64,000 nucleotides of DNA from Sphingopyxis sp. (GCF_016793825.1 NZ_JAEULM010000023.1:1-64000); one strand, 5' to 3'. Shown: positions 29,690 to 38,670, counted from the first letter of the stretch. Program-made: numbers and translations. Notes: generated by a model from the sequence alone, not told the origin.

Positions 29690-30562
29690 GTGAGCGAACC
29701 CCGGGAGCATCTGCTGGCGACGCCCGACGGCGACATCTGCTGGTTCGAATGGGGCGAGCGGGGCGACCGGGCTTCGGTCCTGCTCCTTCATGCGACGGGC
29801 TTTCACGCGCGCCTTTGGGATCAGGTCGTTGCGGCGCTGCCCGTGGGCACGCACGTCATCGCGCCTGACCATCGCGGTCACGGCCGCAGTTACAAGCCGG
29901 CCACATTGTCCGATTGGGCTGCGACCTCGGACGTGCTGCTGCCGCTCGTCGATCGCTTCGCCGGCACGCCGCTCGTTGGCTGCGGGCACAGCATGGGCAG
30001 TTACGTGCTGAGCCGTCTCGCGGCCGAGCGCCCCGATGCATTCCGGCACATCGTCCTGATCGACCCCGTCATCATGGACCCGGTCTTTTATGCGCATGCG
30101 GCCGGGCAAGCCGTTGCCGATCCGTCGGAGCATCCGGTCGCGCGGCGCCGCAATCGCTGGGGCGGGTGGGAAGCAATGCTCGAAAGCTTTGCCGAACGGC
30201 CACCCTATGCGCACTGGCGGTCCGACGTTCTCGCCGATTACTGCCGCTATGGCCTGCGGCCCGCCGATGACGGGGACGGGTGGGAACTCGCGTGTCCGCC
30301 GCGGCTCGAAGCGTCGGTATATCTGGGTGCGGCGCATACCGACCCCTATGCTTGGCTCGGCCGGATCACGGCCCCGTCGAGCGTGATCCGCGCGCGCACG
30401 GGCGACCGGACGAGCAATCTCGATTTCTCGGTGAGTCCCGCCTGGCCCGGCCTGGGTGAGAGGCTCGGCGCGGTGCGTGACGAACAATGGGCCGAGCATA
30501 GCCATTTCATCCCGATGGAAGCGCCGCAGCGCCTCGCCGACCTCGTCGCCGCTACGCTTTGA
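29690..30562 (+). CDS. Alpha/beta hydrolase
   Basis: A 290-residue alpha/beta-fold hydrolase. It shows the oxyanion region LLLHATGFHARLWDQV, the nucleophile elbow GHSMGS (Ser near residue 103), LIDPVI after it, and a C-terminal HSHFIPMEAP that supplies the catalytic histidine. It starts with GTG two bases after the aspS stop, so it depends on the aspS transcript. The substrate is unknown; the fold fits esterase, lactonase or epoxide hydrolase-like members. Confidence 0.85.
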   Translation: MSEPREHLLATPDGDICWFEWGERGDRASVLLLHATGFHARLWDQVVAALPVGTHVIAPDHRGHGRSYKPATLSDWAATSDVLLPLVDRFAGTPLVGCGHSMGSYVLSRLAAERPDAFRHIVLIDPVIMDPVFYAHAAGQAVADPSEHPVARRRNRWGGWEAMLESFAERPPYAHWRSDVLADYCRYGLRPADDGDGWELACPPRLEASVYLGAAHTDPYAWLGRITAPSSVIRARTGDRTSNLDFSVSPAWPGLGERLGAVRDEQWAEHSHFIPMEAPQRLADLVAATL

Positions 30563-30619
30563 CACGTCGGGCGGGCTGCGATAGCCCACCAGCGGGCCGA
30601 TCGACCGGGGGGGTAAGTC

Positions 30620-31552
30620 ATGCTGCGTCCGCTGTTTGCTGCGACAATTTTGTGTCTTGCTGCGCCGGCCATGGCCGAAACACTGCCGATCAGCGGCAGC
30701 GACCCCGCTTCCGCAAACGTCAACGACCTGCTCCGTCTGGCGGTCGACCGCTTCGAGGGCACGGACGGCGCCGCCGTGGCGCAAAGGCTGGAGGCGGCCC
30801 TTGGCGCCGCGCGCTTCGACGGCCGTTCCTATTACCGGATCGTCGCGCCCGAATCGGGCGCCCCCATCGATGCTCTGCTCACCGGTACGACACGCGCGGC
30901 AGTCGAGGAGGTGCCCGTTACCGAGAAGCGCAAGAAGTGCACGGAATATGACCCGGCCGACAAGAACAAGTGCGTGAAGGAGGTCGAGGTCGATATTCGT
31001 TGCCGGCGCCGTACGATCACCGTTACGACGACAGCGCGCCTCGTCGCGATCAAGGATGGATCAATCCGTTACACGCGGCCACTCAGCGCGCGGGACCAGC
31101 AGACTTGGTGTCCCGATCGCGCGGCATCGCGCACCGCCGAAGACTATGTCGAGTGGGCCGAAGGTGATCAGGTGCAGGCGATCCGCCGCGACCTTGCGCC
31201 CATCGGCTATGCTATCGATGTTCGCGTAGACGAGAATCGCAAGGGCCTTGCGAAGCCGGCCGCCGACAGCTTCAAGGAGGCGGTCCGCCTGACCAAGAGC
31301 GATCCGTCCGCGGCCTGCGAGGCCTGGGCGGGTTTGACCCGCGCCGCGGAGCCAACGGCGGCGCTTGCCTTCAACCTTGGACTCTGCGCCGAGATGGATC
31401 GCGACTTCGACGCGGCGATCGACTGGTACGGGCAGGCGCAACGCCTCGGGTCCAAAAATCGCGATATCGGCGAAGGGATCGCGCGCATCGACCGGCATCG
31501 CCGCGCGTTAGCCGACTGGGCCGCGCGCAAGCGGCTGATGGGCGTGAACTGA
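30620..31552 (+). CDS. Exported protein with C-terminal TPR-like region
   Basis: A 310-residue protein with a clear signal peptide (cleavage at AMAE, about residue 19). The middle (about 90-165) is rich in cysteines: KKCTEYDPADKNKCVKEVEVDIRC and TWCPDRA, which may form disulfides in the periplasm. The C-terminal part (about 215-285) contains SFKEAVRLTKSDPSAACEAW and ALAFNLGLCAEMDRDFDAAIDWY, matching TPR helices. A run of G just before the ATG provides the ribosome site. No named family is recognised. Confidence 0.75.
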   Translation: MLRPLFAATILCLAAPAMAETLPISGSDPASANVNDLLRLAVDRFEGTDGAAVAQRLEAALGAARFDGRSYYRIVAPESGAPIDALLTGTTRAAVEEVPVTEKRKKCTEYDPADKNKCVKEVEVDIRCRRRTITVTTTARLVAIKDGSIRYTRPLSARDQQTWCPDRAASRTAEDYVEWAEGDQVQAIRRDLAPIGYAIDVRVDENRKGLAKPAADSFKEAVRLTKSDPSAACEAWAGLTRAAEPTAALAFNLGLCAEMDRDFDAAIDWYGQAQRLGSKNRDIGEGIARIDRHRRALADWAARKRLMGVN

Positions 31553-31621
31553 CCCCATTGTACCGTAAACGGACACATCGCACGCTTGGTCCGGCGCCTG
31601 CGCGTCGCTAGGGTGGGCGGC

Positions 31622-32407
31622 ATGACCATCTCGCTTTCCGACTATGAATCCGGCGCCAAATATGACGGCGCCTATGCTGGCGATCTGGCCGCGCTCGAGG
31701 ATCGGCTCGAACGGCTACAGGCCGCGCATATCATCCATGGACAGCGCAGCGTCATCATGTTCGAAGGCTGGGACGCGGCGGGCAAGGGCGGTATCATCCA
31801 GCGGCTGACGGCCTCGCTCGACCCGCGTTATTTCGAAGTGTGGCCGATCGCCGCGCCGAGTGAAGAGGAAAAGGCCCGGCACTTCCTCTGGCGTTTCTGG
31901 AAGCGGCTGCCCGGCAACCGCGAAATCTCGATCTTCGACCGGAGCTGGTACGGGCGGGTGCTTGTCGAGCGGGTCGAGGGCTATGCGGCCGAGGCCGAGT
32001 GGCGCAAGGGCTATGACGAAATCAACGAATTCGAGGCGCAACTCACCGGCAGCCGTACGAATCTCGTCAAGCTGTTCGTTCACATCACGCAAAAGGAGCA
32101 GGACGAACGTTTCGCCGATCGGCTCAACGATCCGTGGAAGCGCTGGAAGACAGGCGCTGACGACTATCGGAACCGGGCGAAACGCAAGGATTATCTCGCC
32201 GCGATGGGGGAGATGTTCCAGCAGACCGACACCCGTTGGGCGCCGTGGAAGGTGATCGACGGCAACAACAAGAAGGCGGCCCGGATCGCGGCCCTGACCC
32301 ATATCGTCGAAGTTCTGGAGGCCGCGGTGCCGATGACGCCACCCGACCTCGATCCGGCTGTCGCCAAGCTGGCGTACAAGGCGTTCGGCTACGCACCGAA
32401 AGATTGA
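31622..32407 (+). CDS. ppk2: Polyphosphate kinase 2 family protein
   Basis: A cytoplasmic 261-residue PPK2 enzyme that moves phosphate between polyphosphate and nucleotides. Walker A GWDAAGKGG lies at 49-57, the lid/Walker B segment is IFDRSWYGRVLVERVEG, and the conserved KLFVHITQKEQDERFADR and DNRNRAKRKDY-like regions follow. Single-domain length fits class I or III; which nucleotide it prefers cannot be read. The ATG at 31622 gives the normal N terminus. With ppk1 and ppx 9 kb away, the window holds three polyphosphate enzymes. Confidence 0.92.
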   Translation: MTISLSDYESGAKYDGAYAGDLAALEDRLERLQAAHIIHGQRSVIMFEGWDAAGKGGIIQRLTASLDPRYFEVWPIAAPSEEEKARHFLWRFWKRLPGNREISIFDRSWYGRVLVERVEGYAAEAEWRKGYDEINEFEAQLTGSRTNLVKLFVHITQKEQDERFADRLNDPWKRWKTGADDYRNRAKRKDYLAAMGEMFQQTDTRWAPWKVIDGNNKKAARIAALTHIVEVLEAAVPMTPPDLDPAVAKLAYKAFGYAPKD

Positions 32408-32506
32408 GCAGTCGTCCATTCCCGTTGCGCGGCGATGGTAAGGTAACGGGCCTTTTTCGGGCACCCCGCCTAGCCATTTCGCGTCCCAGTCGCTACATGG
32501 GGCAAG

Positions 32507-33043
32507 ATGAGCCGCGCCAAGAGATCCGATGACTGGGGTTTTCCCCGCTGGCGCCCCTATGGCTCCTCGCGTGAGGCGCAGAAGGTGCGCTTGTGCGATC
32601 GCCACGGCTGCACCTCTCCCGGAAACTGCCCGGCGCCCAAGTCGCCGAACAGCCCGGAACGCTGGTATTTCTGCGAAGCGCACGCCGCCGAATATAATCG
32701 CGGCTGGGATTATTTTGCCGGCCTCAGCGCCGAAGATGCGGCCGAACGGGCCGCGGATGAAGCACGCGGTGCACGCAGCTACGCCCGGGCGCAGCATTAC
32801 GCCTGGGGCGGATCGGGCGACGGCAGCCGCAGTGCCGACGAGATGCGCGCACTCGAAGTTCTCGACCTCGAACCCGATGCCGATTTCGAGGCGACGAAGA
32901 AGGCGTGGCGCAACCTTGCGAAGGAATGCCACCCCGACGTCAAGCCAGGCGATGCCGAGGCGGCGAAGCGCTTCGCCGCGGGGCAGGCGGCGTTCGAGGT
33001 GCTGAAACAGGCCGAAGATCGGCGGAGTTGGAAGCCGGCCTGA
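32507..33043 (+). CDS. J-domain protein with N-terminal cysteine cluster
   Basis: A 178-residue protein with a C-terminal J domain (about 115-172) carrying the HPD tripeptide in AKECHPDVKPGD, which stimulates DnaK ATPase. The J domain is at the C terminus, unlike classical DnaJ. The N-terminal half has CDRHGCTSPGNC and YFCEAHAAEYNRGWDYF, a spacing that could bind zinc. This small co-chaperone architecture is common in alphaproteobacteria. ATG at 32507 stands alone, 99 bases after ppk2. Confidence 0.85.
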   Translation: MSRAKRSDDWGFPRWRPYGSSREAQKVRLCDRHGCTSPGNCPAPKSPNSPERWYFCEAHAAEYNRGWDYFAGLSAEDAAERAADEARGARSYARAQHYAWGGSGDGSRSADEMRALEVLDLEPDADFEATKKAWRNLAKECHPDVKPGDAEAAKRFAAGQAAFEVLKQAEDRRSWKPA

Positions 33044-33153
33044 ATTTTTTCGGCAATGCCGCCGTGTCGCTGTCACCTTTTGTCGCTTTCGCCATCCAAT
33101 CCCCACTAGCTTTCGCGGGTGCGCGAAAGGAGGCCATCAGGGGAGCAAGAAAA

Positions 33154-33582
33154 GTGCGAGCAATCACGACGGTCATTCTAAGTGCGGCGTTGGCGACGTC
33201 GGCCTCTGCACAATCGATCGCGCCGCAAAGCGGACCACTCAGCCGGCCCGAGGGTGTCGTTGGTGTCGGCCTGACGGTCCCGTTTGGCGGCGCTCGCCAC
33301 AAGGAAGCCCCGCGCGTTGAGCTGCGCCTTTCGCGCGACAGCGTGAATTTTGACGGCAGTCGCCAGTCGAGCACGGTCGGCTGGCAGCCGATGGAAGCGC
33401 GGATCGGCATCGCGCTGGCGCCCGACCACAAGCTGACGGTCAACGGGAAATCGGTCGAGACCGACCGACGGCAGGGCGTGTCGACGGTCGGCTGGGTCGC
33501 CATCGGCGTGGGTGTTGTCGCGGTCGCGGCAGGGGCGTGGTTCTTCAACGCGATGGAAGAAGCGTCGCGCCATAGCGACTAG
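33154..33582 (+). CDS. Hypothetical exported membrane-anchored protein
   Basis: A 142-residue protein starting with GTG (GGGAG eight bases upstream), with signal peptide VRAITTVILSAALATSASAQ, a mid part likely to be beta-rich (VELRLSRDSVNFDG), and a C-terminal transmembrane segment VGWVAIGVGVVAVAAGAWFF. It would be exported and anchored near its C terminus. The upstream region and the two hydrophobic ends are partly repeated in the decayed copy at 33756-33896. No function known. Confidence 0.75.
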   Translation: MRAITTVILSAALATSASAQSIAPQSGPLSRPEGVVGVGLTVPFGGARHKEAPRVELRLSRDSVNFDGSRQSSTVGWQPMEARIGIALAPDHKLTVNGKSVETDRRQGVSTVGWVAIGVGVVAVAAGAWFFNAMEEASRHSD

Positions 33583-33755
33583 GGTCCTGACCCTAGGCGC
33601 AGCTTCGCAACCGCATGGCGGCCGACCACCTCGCGACGGGCCGCCGAGCCATATTCTGCGATGTATCGGGCGGTCTGTAACCTTTTTCCGCGATCGGCAT
33701 CTAATTCACCGAGCAACGCCTGCACGCCCGAAAGGATGGGAGCAGCGCGCGGCCG

Positions 33756-33896
33756 GTGGGCCAGGAACAGATGATCGTGGTTGCGGCGTTGGTCAGTCCG
33801 ACGCCGGATCGCGGATGACGAAATTAGGGGATCTCGACGAGTGGCTGGGTCGCCATTGGGGTCGGGATCGTGGCGATCGGGGCGGGGATCGCCACA
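33756..33896 (+). pseudogene. Decayed, internally deleted copy of the preceding gene
   Basis: A GTG at 33756 opens 20 codons containing a hydrophobic signal-like stretch, then a TGA at 33816-33818 and a TAG at 33825-33827 follow in frame. The same frame continues as GISTSGWVAIGVGIVAIGAG, which matches QGVSTVGWVAIGVGVVAVAAG of the 33154 gene. The roughly 90 residues between the two hydrophobic ends are missing. Upstream bases at 33676-33712 (TGTAACC...CATCTAATTCACC) also resemble those before the intact gene (TGTCACC...CATCCAATCCCC). The end runs into the 3' end of the convergent mtgA. Confidence 0.75.
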
Positions 33897-34610
33897 TTAT
33901 TTGTAGATGCAGGCGTCGAGTCCGTCGCGGCCGACGACACCGATCCGGGCCCGGATCGAGTTGCCATAGCGCCGTGTGAATCCCGACGGGCTTATCGCTT
34001 CGCGCTTCTTTGGCAGCGGCAGGATGGCGGCGATGCGTGCCGCTTCCTGCGGGGTCAGCCGCGCCGCGCCGTGCTTGAAATAGCGCTGGGCACCGGCCTC
34101 TACGCCATAGGTTCCGACGCCGGTTTCGGCGACGTTCAGATAAACCTCCATGATCCGGCGTTTGCCCCAGATCGTTTCGATCAGGAAGGTGAACCACACT
34201 TCGGGGACCTTGCGGATATAGCGGGTCCAGCCGCTGCCCTGCCACAGGAAGACGTTCTTGGCGGTCTGCTGGCTGATCGTCGATCCGCCGCGCTTGCGTT
34301 TGCCCTTGGCGTTGCGTTCGATTGCCTGTTCGATCGCTTCGCGGTCGAAGCCGTCGTGGCTGCAGAATTTGCCGTCCTCGGCCGCGATCGCGGCGCGCAC
34401 CATGGTCCGGTCGATATGCGAGAGGCTTGTCCAGTCCTTGGTAATGCCGTTGGCGTCGAAGAGCATCGTGAGCGTCACCGGCGGCGGCACCACCGCATAG
34501 ACGAGCACCCAAAGGACCGAAAGGAGGATGAAGCCAAAGACGATCTTGGCCGTCGTCTTGAAAAGTCCTCCCGTCGTCGGCTTCGCGCGCGTCTTGCTTT
34601 TTCTTGGCAT
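33897..34610 (-). CDS. mtgA: Monofunctional biosynthetic peptidoglycan transglycosylase
   Basis: A GT51 glycosyltransferase that polymerises lipid II into glycan strands at the inner membrane. It has 237 residues. One N-terminal transmembrane segment covers about 22-42, followed by the catalytic motif AAEDGKFCSHDGFD with Glu78, then RGGSTISQQTAKNVFLW, the second conserved motif, and VYLNVAETGVGTYGVEAGAQRYF. No transpeptidase domain follows, hence monofunctional. The ATG at 34610 gives the usual short basic N terminus; the open frame upstream runs antisense through the next gene. Confidence 0.95.
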   Translation of the reverse strand: MPRKSKTRAKPTTGGLFKTTAKIVFGFILLSVLWVLVYAVVPPPVTLTMLFDANGITKDWTSLSHIDRTMVRAAIAAEDGKFCSHDGFDREAIEQAIERNAKGKRKRGGSTISQQTAKNVFLWQGSGWTRYIRKVPEVWFTFLIETIWGKRRIMEVYLNVAETGVGTYGVEAGAQRYFKHGAARLTPQEAARIAAILPLPKKREAISPSGFTRRYGNSIRARIGVVGRDGLDACIYK

Positions 34611-34674
34611 CGGTTTGGCGTAGTCCAGCAGGATGCAAAGGAAAAGGCCCGATCGTCGCCGAAGGCCCGGCGTC

Positions 34675-35469
34675 ATGCTCAGCACTTTCGCGTTGTTGGC
34701 GGGGCTCGCGACAAGCGCCGCGGCCGCGGCCGAAGAAGGACGCGACCTCTGCCCCGATCGGCCGGGTCTCGGAACTCCGCCTTGCACCGTCGAGCCAGGC
34801 AGAGTGGTCTTCGAACTCGGGCTCGCCGACTGGGCCCGCCAGGACGACGGTGCGCAGCGTACCGACACGATCCTGACCGGCGAGGCGCTGGTCCGCGTAG
34901 GCCTGACCTTGTCGCTGGAGGCACAGGTGGCCTGGACCGCGCTCGGGCACGTGCGCGAACGCGACGCCGTGCTCGGCACCACCCGTCGCCGGACCCATGC
35001 CGGCGACGTGACGGTCGCGCTAAGGCAGAATCTGCACAATCCCGACGGATCGGGTTTTTCGATTGCTGCCATGCCCTATGCAAACCTGCCGACGGGCGGT
35101 GAGGAGGTAGGCGCGGGCGATTGGGGCGCGGGGCTGCTCGTTCCGATTGCCATCGATGCAGGGACGGTATCGATCGGGCTGACGCCGCATGTTGATGCGG
35201 CGGTCGATGCCGACGGCGATGGCCGTCATTTCACCTATGGCACCGTGGCGGGGCTGGGCTTTGACCTGTCCGATACGGTGTCGATGTCGACCGAAATGTC
35301 CGTCACGCGCGACCGCGACCCGGCTGGCCATACGACCGAATGGCTCGCGGGGTTGTCGGCGGGGTGGCAGCCTCAGGAGGATAGCCAGTGGGATATCGGC
35401 CTGAACCTCGGGCTCAACCGCGACAGTCCGGACTTTCAGTTGTACGCGGGATACGTCCGGCGCTTCTGA
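34675..35469 (+). CDS. Exported beta-barrel-like protein (phenol MetA-type transporter family)
   Basis: About 264 residues with a signal peptide (LSTFALLAGLATSAAAAAEE) and alternating hydrophobic strands ending in GLNRDSPDFQLYAGYVRRF, a C-terminal aromatic residue that fits outer-membrane insertion. The overall pattern resembles the meta-pathway phenol degradation-like outer-membrane family. The ATG at 34675 has GAAGG upstream. An in-frame ATG at 34633 would add a basic n-region but has AGG codons and no spaced ribosome site. It is divergent from mtgA. Substrate unknown. Confidence 0.75.
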   Translation: MLSTFALLAGLATSAAAAAEEGRDLCPDRPGLGTPPCTVEPGRVVFELGLADWARQDDGAQRTDTILTGEALVRVGLTLSLEAQVAWTALGHVRERDAVLGTTRRRTHAGDVTVALRQNLHNPDGSGFSIAAMPYANLPTGGEEVGAGDWGAGLLVPIAIDAGTVSIGLTPHVDAAVDADGDGRHFTYGTVAGLGFDLSDTVSMSTEMSVTRDRDPAGHTTEWLAGLSAGWQPQEDSQWDIGLNLGLNRDSPDFQLYAGYVRRF

Positions 35470-35484
35470 GGCCGCGCCGATCGA

Positions 35485-35871
35485 TCAATCGACCACGACC
35501 TTGCCGGTCATGCCCATCGTCGCATGCAAAAAGTGCGAGCAATGCACATCATATGTTCCGGCGTGCGGAACCAGCGTCACGTCGACGCTGTCACCCTTGC
35601 CCAGCGCAACGCGCCCCTTCGCGCCGCCCACGCGAGCACGGTTCGCCGCATCCATCGTGGCGGCGGCAAAGAATGTTTCGGCAGTGAAGTCGTGCCCACC
35701 CGATCCGGTGTTGACGAAATGGATGGTCACGCCCTCGCCGGCGCGAAGATGCAGTTCGGCGGGCGCATAGCTGAAATTCGCCATCGTCACCGTCACCTTT
35801 GCCGGCGCTTCGGCGGCGGTGACGGGAGTGGACAGGACGGCGGCGAATATTGCTAACGGCACGAAACGCAT
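35485..35871 (-). CDS. Cupredoxin-domain protein (type 1 copper)
   Basis: A periplasmic 128-residue plastocyanin/azurin-like protein. The signal peptide ends near TAAEA (residue 20). Predicted copper ligands are His60 in GGHDF, Cys111 and His116 in VHCSHFLHATMGM and Met119 or Met121. The C-x4-H-x4-M spacing is that of small blue copper proteins with a stretched ligand loop. It could carry electrons or bind copper. It is convergent with the barrel protein gene and has no copper-resistance genes beside it. Confidence 0.88.
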   Translation of the reverse strand: MRFVPLAIFAAVLSTPVTAAEAPAKVTVTMANFSYAPAELHLRAGEGVTIHFVNTGSGGHDFTAETFFAAATMDAANRARVGGAKGRVALGKGDSVDVTLVPHAGTYDVHCSHFLHATMGMTGKVVVD

Positions 35872-35936
35872 GGCACAGACTCCTTCACAGCCGGGGGGAT
35901 CCCGGCTCAAGTCGGCCCCGCATTGTTCCGCCCGGT

Positions 35937-36839
35937 TCAGGCGCCGACCAGCCGCCGGTCGCCCGCGAGCTTCAGCATCGCCTTTTGCAGCTTTTCGAAC
36001 GCGCGCACTTCGATCTGACGGACACGCTCGCGGCTGACGTCATACACCTGGCTCAGATCCTCGAGCGTCTTGGGGTCGTCGGTCAGGCGGCGTTCGGTCA
36101 GAATGTGACGTTCGCGTTCGCCCAGCGTTTCCAGCGCTTCGTTCAACAGCGAGTGGCGCACATCGCGTTCCTGCGCTTCCGCGACGCGCTCGTCCTGCAA
36201 CGGGCCTTCGTCGCCAAGCAGATCCTGCCACTGGCTGTCGCCATCCTCGCCCATCGGGACGTTCAGCGACGTGTCGCCGCCCATCGCCATGCGGCGGTTC
36301 ATGCTGACGACCTCGTCCTCGGTCACGCCGAGGTCGGTGGCGATCTTGGCGACATGTTCGGGGCTGAGGTCGCCGTCCTCGAAGGCTTCGAGGTTATTCT
36401 TCATCCGGCGCAGGTTGAAGAACAGCTTCTTCTGCGCCGCCGTGGTGCCCATTTTCACGAGGCTCCACGACCGGAGGATGAATTCCTGGATCGAGGCGCG
36501 AATCCACCACATGGCGTAGGTCGCAAGGCGGAATCCGCGTTCGGGATCGAACTTCTTCACCCCCTGCATCAATCCAATATTGCCCTCGCTGATCAGCTCG
36601 CTGACCGGCAGGCCATAACCGCGATAGCCCATCGCGATTTTCGCGACGAGGCGGAGGTGCGAGGTGACGAGCTGTGCCGCAGCCTCATTGTCGCCATGCT
36701 CCTGAAAGCGCTTGGCGAGCATATATTCCTGCTCGGGCGTCAGCAGCGGAAATTTGCGGATTTCGGCCAGATAGCGGTTCAGGCTCGCCTCACCGCCGAG
36801 CGCGGGCACCACTGCCGGAACATTGCTTTTGTTAGCCAT
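35937..36839 (-). CDS. rpoH: RNA polymerase sigma-32 factor
   Basis: Heat-shock sigma factor directing polymerase to chaperone and protease genes. It has 300 residues. Region 2 contains LRLVAKIAMGYRGYGLPVSELISEGNIGLMQGVKKFDPERGFRLATYAMWWIRASIQEF. The RpoH box QKKLFFNLRR is at 136-145 and separates it from RpoD-type factors. Region 4 ends DVSRERVRQIEVRAFEKLQ. AGGGAAG precedes the ATG. It lies 77 bases downstream of rluD on the same strand. Confidence 0.97.
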   Translation of the reverse strand: MANKSNVPAVVPALGGEASLNRYLAEIRKFPLLTPEQEYMLAKRFQEHGDNEAAAQLVTSHLRLVAKIAMGYRGYGLPVSELISEGNIGLMQGVKKFDPERGFRLATYAMWWIRASIQEFILRSWSLVKMGTTAAQKKLFFNLRRMKNNLEAFEDGDLSPEHVAKIATDLGVTEDEVVSMNRRMAMGGDTSLNVPMGEDGDSQWQDLLGDEGPLQDERVAEAQERDVRHSLLNEALETLGERERHILTERRLTDDPKTLEDLSQVYDVSRERVRQIEVRAFEKLQKAMLKLAGDRRLVGA

Positions 36840-36916
36840 GACGTCTTCCCTAATTTTTCAGAGGAGAAATATGCCGCGGTTGGGTCCGGCGGTCGAGATA
36901 GATTTTCATTCGAAAC

Positions 36917-37873
36917 TTAAACACGCAATTCATCGATCAGTTCCCGCATATCGGCGGGGATGTCACTGTCGAGCGCGACTGCGATACCGGTAACCGGATG
37001 AATAAAACCCAAATGGGCCGCATGCAACGCCTGACGCGCGAAATTACGGGCTTTTAATATATCGGACAGCGGCTTCCGGGCGCGTCCATAGACCGGGTCG
37101 CCGAGCAGCGGGTGACCGATATGCGCCATATGGACGCGAACCTGATGGGTCCGTCCGGTTTCGAGCCGGCATTCGACCAGCGTCGCGTTCTTCAGCGGTT
37201 CGATCGTTCGGTAGTGGGTGACCGCATGCTTGCCGCGCCCGGCGGCAACGACCGCCATCTTCTTGCGGTTGGTGCTCGATCGGCCAAGGTTCGCATCGAC
37301 AGTACCGTTCGCGGGGATCGGACGCCCGCTTGCGAGCGCGAGATAGCGGCGGTCGATGCTGTGCGCGGCGAATTGCTTCGCGAGGCCTTCGTGCGCCTTG
37401 TCGTGCTTTGCTGCGACGATCAGCCCGCTGGTGTCCTTGTCGATCCGGTGCACGATGCCCGGCCGCGCGACGCCACCGATCCCCGAAAGCTGACCCGCGC
37501 AGTGATGGAGCAGCGCATTGACCATCGTGCCGTCGAGATTGCCTGCGGCTGGGTGGACGACCATCCCCGCCGGTTTGTCGACGACGATCAGATGTTCGTC
37601 CTCATAAGCGATGACGAGGCCCATATCCTGCGCGACATTGTGCGCCGCAGCCGGGGCGGGGATACGCAGCTTCAGCGTCGCGGCGGCCGCGGCCTTGGCC
37701 GAGGGGTCCCACAACACGGTTCCCGTCGCATCGGCGACGCGGCCGCCCTTGATCAACGTCTTCAGGCGTTCGCGCGAAATCTCGGGAATCGCCTCGGCCA
37801 GCGCCCGGTCGAGCCGCAGTCCGACCGCGCTCTCCGAAAGTGTCACGGCAAGTATTTCGTCGTCCCCCAACAT
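36917..37873 (-). CDS. rluD: Ribosomal large subunit pseudouridine synthase, RluD type
   Basis: Isomerises uridines in 23S rRNA helix 69 in the best-known members. It has 318 residues. An N-terminal S4 domain (about 18-75, LRLDRALAEAIPEISRERLKTLI) is followed by the catalytic domain with Asp145 in HRIDKDTSG, LVVDKPAG-like IVVDKPAGMVVHP and GRTHQVRVHMAHIGHPLLGDPVYG. The ATG at 37873 gives the usual N terminus. RluD and RluC types are related; S4 placement and overall match favour RluD. Confidence 0.93.
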   Translation of the reverse strand: MLGDDEILAVTLSESAVGLRLDRALAEAIPEISRERLKTLIKGGRVADATGTVLWDPSAKAAAAATLKLRIPAPAAAHNVAQDMGLVIAYEDEHLIVVDKPAGMVVHPAAGNLDGTMVNALLHHCAGQLSGIGGVARPGIVHRIDKDTSGLIVAAKHDKAHEGLAKQFAAHSIDRRYLALASGRPIPANGTVDANLGRSSTNRKKMAVVAAGRGKHAVTHYRTIEPLKNATLVECRLETGRTHQVRVHMAHIGHPLLGDPVYGRARKPLSDILKARNFARQALHAAHLGFIHPVTGIAVALDSDIPADMRELIDELRV

Positions 37874-38028
37874 TGCACGCGATGTGGGGCCGAACTGCGG
37901 AAATTCAAGATGGCTGGATGGGGTGGAGCGGCGCTCGACGCGGCTTCGCCCTTGCTCTCGCCCCCGCGCCTGTCTTAGGGAACAAGCGCGAACCGGAAAG
38001 GTCTGGTCTGCGGGGAGTGCATCCATCC

Positions 38029-38670
38029 ATGTCCGACGATCGCGTCGATTTCGCGTCCATGCTGGCTTCGCGGCTGTGCCATGACCTGCTCAGCCCGGTC
38101 GGCGCCTTCGCCAACGGGCTCGAACTGCTTGCCGACGAAAAGGACCCCGACATGCGGGCCCGCTGCATCGACCTGCTCGAACAGAGTGCACGGACGTCGG
38201 CCAACAAGTTGAAATTCTTCCGCCTGGCGTTCGGTTCGGCCGGCGGCTTCGGGGAACTGGTGCCCGCCGACGAAGCGAAATCGGCTATCCAGGGGATCAT
38301 CGGCGATCGGGCCATCGATCTCAACTGGATGATCGGCAGCGATCCGCTGCCGAAACCGGCTGTCAAAATCATCCTCAACCTGTCGCTGCTGCTCGTCGAT
38401 GCGCTGGTACGTGGCGGGCGCCTCGATATCGGGTGCGAAAACCAGGGTGGCGATACCGAAATCGCGCTGCATGTCGAGGCTGATCGCATCTTCCTCGATG
38501 CCGATGTCGAACGGATATTGGCCGACGGCGAGGGCGCGAGCGCGATGACGTCGCGCACCGCGCCGGCCGTTCTTGTTCAGGCCGTCGCGAAACAGAATGA
38601 CGGTACGGTCATGCTCGCGCGCGAGACGCCGACCTCCCTGCTGGTCGGGGCCGTTCTGCGCGGCCGCTGA
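38029..38670 (+). CDS. chpT: Histidine phosphotransferase ChpT
   Basis: A 213-residue phosphotransferase that relays phosphate from the CckA receiver to CtrA and CpdR in alphaproteobacteria. The helix SRLCHDLLSPVGAFANGLELL carries the phospho-accepting His18, with the HD-x2-SP pattern of the family. The rest resembles a degenerate HATPase fold without ATP-binding motifs. CckA itself is encoded 17 kb away at 55065. The chpT gene is followed after 146 bp by the che cluster, a link discussed in findings. Confidence 0.9.
   Translation: MSDDRVDFASMLASRLCHDLLSPVGAFANGLELLADEKDPDMRARCIDLLEQSARTSANKLKFFRLAFGSAGGFGELVPADEAKSAIQGIIGDRAIDLNWMIGSDPLPKPAVKIILNLSLLLVDALVRGGRLDIGCENQGGDTEIALHVEADRIFLDADVERILADGEGASAMTSRTAPAVLVQAVAKQNDGTVMLARETPTSLLVGAVLRGR

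Noticed and set aside
33512-33979. Plus-strand 155-codon frame over the end of one gene and the decayed copy
   Set aside because: The homologous frame is a different one and carries stops; this frame is Arg-rich and unlike any protein.
36040-36231. Short minus-strand frame inside rpoH
   Set aside because: Lies fully in rpoH in another frame; rpoH is certain.
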